The notes under the pieces are model-generated. The model had not been told where the DNA came from. It searched no databases and worked only from the letters and a program-made list of their open reading frames with translations. A program made the position numbers and the translations under genes. Shown here piece after piece: positions 59,301-64,000 of a stretch of 64,000 bases of DNA. The stretch is from Epinephelus fuscoguttatus (lineage: Eukaryota > Chordata > Actinopteri > Perciformes > Serranidae), in the NCBI RefSeq assembly GCF_011397635.1, contig NC_064769.1, positions 20,973,207-21,037,206 of the forward strand, in the 5' to 3' direction. Position 1 is the stretch's first letter. Each line of letters opens with the position of its first letter.

Positions 59301-62245
59301 CTTGACGTTAAAGTTTAGTAACATATTTTATTTTATGCAAAGTGTTACAATGTTTGTGGGAAGCATGGCTGATGGGAAGTGATCTAGTTCCACAGCTAAC
59401 CCCAGAGATCCTGCTTTTCTGTTCGCGGGAAAAAGTCTACCTTTTCAACATAAAGGACTGACATAGATTTCATAGATGAGCAGATAAAGATCGTAAAATA
59501 AGACAAACAAGCAAATGTAAAATAAGTACACATAGGTAATATGCATGAAGGATATATAAAAAATAATCTGGTGTAATTAATTCCTGATATCTGCTGTAGA
59601 TCATGAATTGGCTCTGTGCAGCTTCATTCACATCTTGTTCCGGTAAGGCAATTTATCCTTCTCTTAGTGAGAGGGGGTAAGTTTATCTTAGCTTCTCAAC
59701 CCCCCAGAGGACAGTAGCCTCAGATCAGCTGATTGGACAGAAAGAGCAGGTTTGGGAAACCAGATCTACCTGCTCCTTTTGTCTGTAGAGTAACCAGAGG
59801 ACCACCTCTCACTCTCTTCCCCCTCCCTACACGTTTTTTTTTCTCCGCTTAGGCTCTAAATAAGACCTCTTGAGTCCATTAAACTGGGTCAGCCCGATAT
59901 CAAACAACTTGGTTTTTGTGAGGGCAGGTTGGAGTCGAGGAGAGAGGGCCAAAATGGAAACGAGATGAGGCAAATGTTGAGTAATGGAGAAGAAAACGTG
60001 ATAAAAACAGTGTTAAAAAGACCAGCATACCATCCAAATATGGGCTGGGAAGAAAAGAGCAGGGCTAAGAAACGAGTGCAGACATATCGAGTTAACAAAA
60101 CACATTTACCTCCTCGTGGTTTTTCTTGAGAAAGTAAAGTTCTTCTTTCAGGCTGTCCAGATCCCCCCTCAGGGAGGCGATGATCTGCTCGTGGTCGGTC
60201 TTGGCCTTTTTCAGAGCGACACAGTCTCGCTCCACAGACTGACACATCACCAGCTCAGTCTCCCACCTAATGTGAGTCAGGAAAATAGCAGAGGAAAGCA
60301 GAGGAACTTTACTTTCTTTATCATTTCAAAAGAAAGTGCATCATAAACTCTTTGTGGTTGTTTTGTGTCTCTTTGTGGTTGTTTTGTATCTCTTGTGGTC
60401 CTTTTGTATCTCTGTGGTCATTTTATGTCTGTGTGGTCGTTTTGTGTCTCTTTGTGGTTGTTTTGTGGCTCTTTGTGGTCATTTTGTATCTCTTTGTAGT
60501 TACTTTGTATCTCTGTGGTAATTTTGTGTCTCTTTGTGGTTGTTTTGTGACTCTTTGTGGTTGTTTTGCATCTCTTTGTGGTTGTTTTGTATCTCTGTGG
60601 TCATTTTATGTCTGTGGTCATTTTGCGTCTCTTTGTGGTTGTTTTGTATCTCTTTGTGGTCATTTTGTGTCTCTTTGTGGTCACTTTGTATCTCTGGTAA
60701 TTTTATGTCTCTTTGTGGTTGTTTTGTGTCTCTTTGTGGTTGTTTTGCATCTCTTTATAATCGTTTGTATCACCTTGTCTTTGTTCTTATGTTTCTTTGT
60801 GGTCATTTTGAGTCTCTTTCTGGTCAGTATCCATCTCTTCAAATGAATTTTGCAGAGTGGGGTCCCTAACACTTTGGGCCCTTGGGCCAGTTCAGTATTC
60901 CAATGATGGATATGAATTTACGTCAACAGTTTATCTAAATTCATCCTCAAATGTGACAAGAGCAAAGTGGCTGCTACAGCATGAAGCACGTAGTAAAATC
61001 GTAAACAAAGACATGGAATAACTTCTCAATAAGTCATATCTAAAAAAAGAGAGAGACGTCCAAAACCTTTCCATGTTTCCATTTGCTTATCTTCATGCAG
61101 TAATCATGAATCACTCACTTGATTCTGAAGTCATCAGCAGCCAGTTTAGCGTTATCAATCTCTAACATGAGACGAGCATTTTCCAAGGTCCTCTTCCTCA
61201 CCTGACAAACATTAACGTGTGGTAACAATGTTATAATAGACAGTAACATCTTGCCTTCACACTGAAGTCATGTAAATGTGATGCTTCTTGTATAATGTTT
61301 ACATGTTCATACTGTATTTAGTATATTCACAGTAAAACACAGTACCTGTTGTACTTTATAGCGGAATTAAACTTGAAAAATAAAGTTCTTGTCTAATAAG
61401 GTGGCACATTCCAACTTCATTAAACTGTAACTTTTTCTGTTTGGTCAAAACTGGCAAAAATAATTATTAACTTCAGACTTGGTTTGGTAACTTAAAGATC
61501 AGGTGTAGGTCAGATTCTGCCTCTGATGACTCTACTAATGCAGCTCCTGCTAAAAGGCTCTACATTTGCATGAATGTTTTGTCTATGTAAAATAACCAAA
61601 GTCATCATAACCTTGAGCATTGTTCAGTGACACAAAACCCAAAACCTGCTGCCTGTCTGTATAATGTTTGTCTGTGTGTTTGCATGTCCCTTTCGTGTCT
61701 ACCTCTTGCTCAACAGCATGAGCTTGAGCCATCATGGAATCAAGGTCGTGACCTTTGGGAATGCGGTCAAGCATCAGCTGCTTGATCTTCGCCTCCAGGT
61801 CGGCGTTGGAGCGCTCCAGTGAACGCACCTGGAGGAAGACAAATAGACAGTTTTTAATGATCAGTGTGTCAGCTTGCTACCAAAAGTATAATTTCCTCAT
61901 CTGGATGGTCACAAACATCCATTACTCATTTGGCTGCTGACCAACAATTTAACAGAGCTGGTACTGTGCTACGTGTCAGACCTTGTCCAGGTAGTTGGCC
62001 AGACGGCTGTTGAGACTCTGCATGGCTTCCTTATCGTTGGTGCAGTTGCCATGGAGGCCGTTCAGTTGCAGGCTAACTGGCCCGTTGAGATCCTGGCCGA
62101 TGGAGGCCGAACGACTCAGTGGGCTGGCTGCAGCAAAAGAGACCGAAGCGCGGGAGCGAGCACGGCCAGTGTCCATCAGAGAACGACTGGAAAAGGAAGG
62201 CTGACGGCTCATGGAGAAGCTCCTCATCGAAATGCTGGAGGCCAT
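53364..62245 (-). CDS. Type I (acidic) keratin, complete, 9 coding exons
   Basis: Type I keratins pair with type II keratins to build 10-nm filaments in epithelial cells. Exons: 62245-61982, 61828-61703, 61201-61119, 60266-60110, 58167-58003, 57420-57295, 56382-56165, 54636-54608, 53479-53364. They join to 427 codons plus stop. The head (1-70) is Ser/Arg-rich ([20 protein letters not shown]). The rod starts with the helix-initiation motif [20 protein letters not shown], contains [32 protein letters not shown] and [14 protein letters not shown], and ends [16 protein letters not shown]. The short tail has VKEVPPPPK and a K/V-rich end ([20 protein letters not shown]). The N-D-R/S-L-A-Y-L-D-K-V form is type I. 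The tail resembles K18-like and fish simple-epithelial keratins, but fish paralogues are too numerous for a symbol. The first coding donor (GTCTGA) is weak. The ATG lies in the second exon, after a non-coding first exon. Confidence 0.93.
53491..53526 (+). repeat. (GAGAT)n microsatellite
   Basis: Seven GAGAT pentamers just inside the last keratin intron, only about 12 bp from the acceptor of the terminal exon. Confidence 0.9.
54690..55010 (+). repeat. Dispersed repeat, second copy of the 'gttagcttagcttagca' family
   Basis: It shares 'gccagcagctggttagctta', 'aaactgctagc/aaacagctcgc' and 'ctgtccaaagg/ctgttccaggg' words with 4395-4600. Non-coding, in a keratin intron. Confidence 0.6.
55065..56152. 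repeat. Dispersed repeat in keratin intron, containing a long hairpin
   Basis: It begins near 'catagactgtataaaaacaa' and ends near 'cagaggttgccgcttgg', about 10 bp before keratin exon 56165-56382. The ends match, from memory, a common percomorph repeat. An internal hairpin lies at 55307-55379. No coding capacity. Confidence 0.55.
55307..55379. repeat. 31-bp stem hairpin
   Basis: The arms 55307-55337 and 55349-55379 are reverse complements with a single mismatched position, around an 11-bp loop. The core is 'gtgaatggaaaccaggctct'. Confidence 0.9.
57655..57915 (-). repeat. Dispersed teleost repeat, copy C (opposite orientation)
   Basis: Read on the minus strand it carries the same order of words as copy B at 17769-18118, such as 'ccatcacaatttc', 'cacagtccaaagccc'-like and 'cctgacatttgagaagc'. 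It is diverged and lies in a keratin intron. Confidence 0.5.
58870..59215. repeat. Dispersed repeat fragments in keratin intron
   Basis: The words 'cattctggtagttgtaaatt' and 'ctagtggtgaaatacttctt', then 'gggtggccttgccccccc' and 'tggccaccccttgg', look like parts of two adjoining dispersed repeats. No coding capacity. Boundaries are uncertain. Confidence 0.4.
60348..60845 (+). repeat. Minisatellite, about 21-24 bp unit, about 20 copies
   Basis: The unit is 'ctctttgtggttgttttgtgt' with frequent variants (tgtggtcattttgtatct). It spans about 500 bp in the keratin intron between exons 61119 and 60266. The open plus-strand frame across it is a by-product of the repeat, not a gene. Confidence 0.9.
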
Positions 62246-62254
62246 GATGGGCGG

Positions 62255-63709
62255 CTGTGAGAGCACAAAGAGCAACACATGGAAACATCGGTGAAGATGA
62301 AGGAGGGAACACATGAGAGAAACAGAACAAGAGCACAATCACACGTTACATCTATTACAGCTGCTAAGGGTTCATCTTGTGTTCAAATTACAGATGTCAT
62401 AGGGAAAATACATAACTTGAAATGCTAGACTGTTTGACCTATTGCAGCCATTTAAAGCTAGTGTTACATGAGATCAGGCTGTGGAAAAGCTCTTTTGTGG
62501 CCCTTAAGTAAATGTGTTTTATTCTAGCATTTGGCTAGACTTAAATACAAGTAGGGCCTTATATTCAAGGCCACTGAACGCCCCACTGAAAATGATGAAA
62601 GGAGTCTTTCAATGAGTGTACGTACGGCCGGCTAGTGGCTTTTCAAATGAACCATCTGCATCGAAGAGATGACTGACTTTACGGTCAGAGCCACTTCAGT
62701 CTGTCCGTCTCGGCTCCGCTCAAATGCAACTTCAACTCAAGTCAGTGTAAAATCAAAATGTAAATGAGCACAGCTCAACCCCGGGTCGAAGGAGAGCCTC
62801 TCACCAGGACTGAAAACGCTCTCACATAGTCTATTACTATGATAATAAGATGCATTTTATATTCAAGAAGAGACTAATAGAGGATTCATAAAAACAGGAA
62901 AAAAAGTGAAGAGAGGAAAATTGGCTCCCAAAAAACAGAAGCCTTCGTAAAGGGTTAGACTACTGAAGATGTGGGTAAATGTTACACAAATGTGGTTAAA
63001 TATCATAAAAGATCACGAAAATTATGTTTCAGTTTAGATCCAGTTCATATGCAAAGAAAAAAAATCAGCAATGTTACTTTGTTTAAATATCTTTAACCTC
63101 ATTTGATAGTAAGTTTAACAGGTGTTCACATTACTTCCTGTAGTGTGACTAGCTGGTGTCAAACACAGCACAGGACAGTATATCTTTGTCCGTGTGTGTT
63201 TCTGTAGATTAGCGGTCAAGGGAACCTCTCTGTCTCTCTGTCACTTGATCCTTGCAACACTGTTCCCACAACACTACAAAGGACCCAGCAGGAGACAGAC
63301 GCTCCTTGTTCTGATGAAAGATAGAGCTTGGGAAAATGATCGGGAAAATATTCCGTGCAAATTCCAGTGACACAAGGAGCCACTTTGTTCCGCAGGATAT
63401 GGACTTGCATTTCATTTTTCTTTTTAAATCATCTTGTAATTTAGCTGACAAATAGTTGTGATGACAGCTGCTGAATGAGAGTGAACAGGAAGATAAATTT
63501 CATTTGCTTGAGAGCAGTAGAGGCTTTTTCTTGCAATTATACTTTTGATTTAGATCAATGCTCAAAATTTCTTCATCATCACAACTAAAATAATTAATAA
63601 AAAAACAGACTAAAACCATTTAAGTTATTTAAATAATAATAATAATAATAATTATGATGAATCACATTGCTTAAACAATAATAATTTCACCACAAAACAT
63701 CCTACTCAC
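62255..63709 (-). other. First intron of the keratin gene
   Basis: It lies between the donor at 63709 (CTG|GTGAGT) and the acceptor at 62255 (CTCTCACAG). No other feature was recognised besides an AAT tract at 63631-63652. Confidence 0.7.
63631..63652 (+). repeat. (AAT)n microsatellite
   Basis: Seven AAT units in the first keratin intron. Confidence 0.85.
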
Positions 63710-63765
63710 CAGTGTTTTGTTCAGATGGAGGCACAGTGGGATCCAGGGTAATACAAGAGGCTCTG
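63710..63765 (-). other. Non-coding first exon of the keratin gene
   Basis: It ends at a canonical donor (CACTG|GTGAGT) and starts about 25-30 nt after the TATA box. It has no ATG, so translation begins in exon 2 at 62245. Confidence 0.65.
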
Positions 63766-63787
63766 TGCTGCTGATGCGACAGGTGTG

Positions 63788-63795
63788 CTTATATG
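63788..63795 (-). promoter_or_regulatory. TATA box of the keratin gene with CCCTCCCCC and CACCTG motifs
   Basis: CATATAAG on the minus strand. CACCTG E-boxes lie on both sides, and a CCCCTCCCCC (KLF/SP-type) motif lies about 20 bp further upstream, a combination usual in epithelial keratin promoters. Confidence 0.65.
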
Positions 63796-63799
63796 CAGG

Positions 63800-64000
63800 T
63801 GTGCAGGAAGGGGGAGGGGCTTGCTCTGAACAGGAGGTGTGTTTGCCGCACCTGAAGGTCTTGAGACCTTCCATTTTCCTGCCTATTGTTGAGGTGCAAT
63901 AAGCTTAGATGCTCACCTTTGTACTTTTTTACTACGAAGGCAGTTACAGAATTGGCCTTGTAGCTCAGCTCTGACAGGAGCCATTTCTTAGTAGTCAAAG
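63800..64000. other. Keratin upstream flank to window end
   Basis: GC-rich 'gggggaggggc' beside the promoter, then ordinary sequence. No other gene seen. Confidence 0.5.

Noticed and set aside
60352-60846. 164-codon open frame on the plus strand
   Set aside because: It lies wholly in a minisatellite within a keratin intron, and its peptide is a simple repeat of V/L/C/F words.

Overview
The window looks like genomic DNA from a ray-finned fish, most likely a percomorph. The evidence is small-exon, long-intron genes with GT-AG splicing, fish-type keratin and purpurin coding sequences, and many short DNA-transposon families typical of teleost genomes. The species was not determined. All gene models were built by hand from conserved protein sequence, reading frame and splice consensus. 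No alignment or database search was run.

Layout. (1) 1298-8792, plus: the 3' part of fyb1 (ADAP), 16 exons with two helical SH3 domains and repeated Y-D-D motifs; its 5' part lies outside the window. (2) 11023-13235, plus: atp5me, the small subunit e of mitochondrial ATP synthase, behind an inverted pair of ETS/GABP-type sites. (3) 28161-15472, minus: a complete 23-exon pde6b (854 codons), the rod phototransduction phosphodiesterase beta subunit. pde6b and atp5me face each other tail to tail, as PDE6B and ATP5ME do in human, which supports the paralogue call. (4) About 28.2-38.8 kb: no host gene, but a nested transposon block. An old TIR element is split by a 3.4 kb insertion complex that contains a Tc1-type (DD38E spacing) transposase with two in-frame stops, sitting in the intron of a small TE-associated gene. 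(5) 39250-40530, plus: rbp4l (purpurin), a secreted photoreceptor lipocalin of 196 aa, with a TATA box and a CRX/OTX-type site upstream. (6) About 40.8-52.9 kb: gene-poor. It holds a PIF/Harbinger-type element (43896-47204) whose Myb/SANT-like reading frame is split, four codons in, by a 2.15 kb foldback element with a perfect 6-bp target duplication. It also holds a 0.6 kb TIR element and an 0.8 kb hAT-type element. (7) 62245-53364, minus: a complete type I keratin (427 aa, 9 coding exons) with a separate non-coding first exon and a TATA box.

How the genes relate. pde6b and rbp4l are both photoreceptor genes and are arranged head to head about 11 kb apart, so a shared regulatory domain is possible but unproven. 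fyb1 (haematopoietic signalling), atp5me (housekeeping) and the keratin (epithelial) have unrelated roles. I found no operon-like, CRISPR, phage or otherwise novel protein system. The unusual content is the nested transposon architecture, where target-site duplications and stem structures can be read directly.
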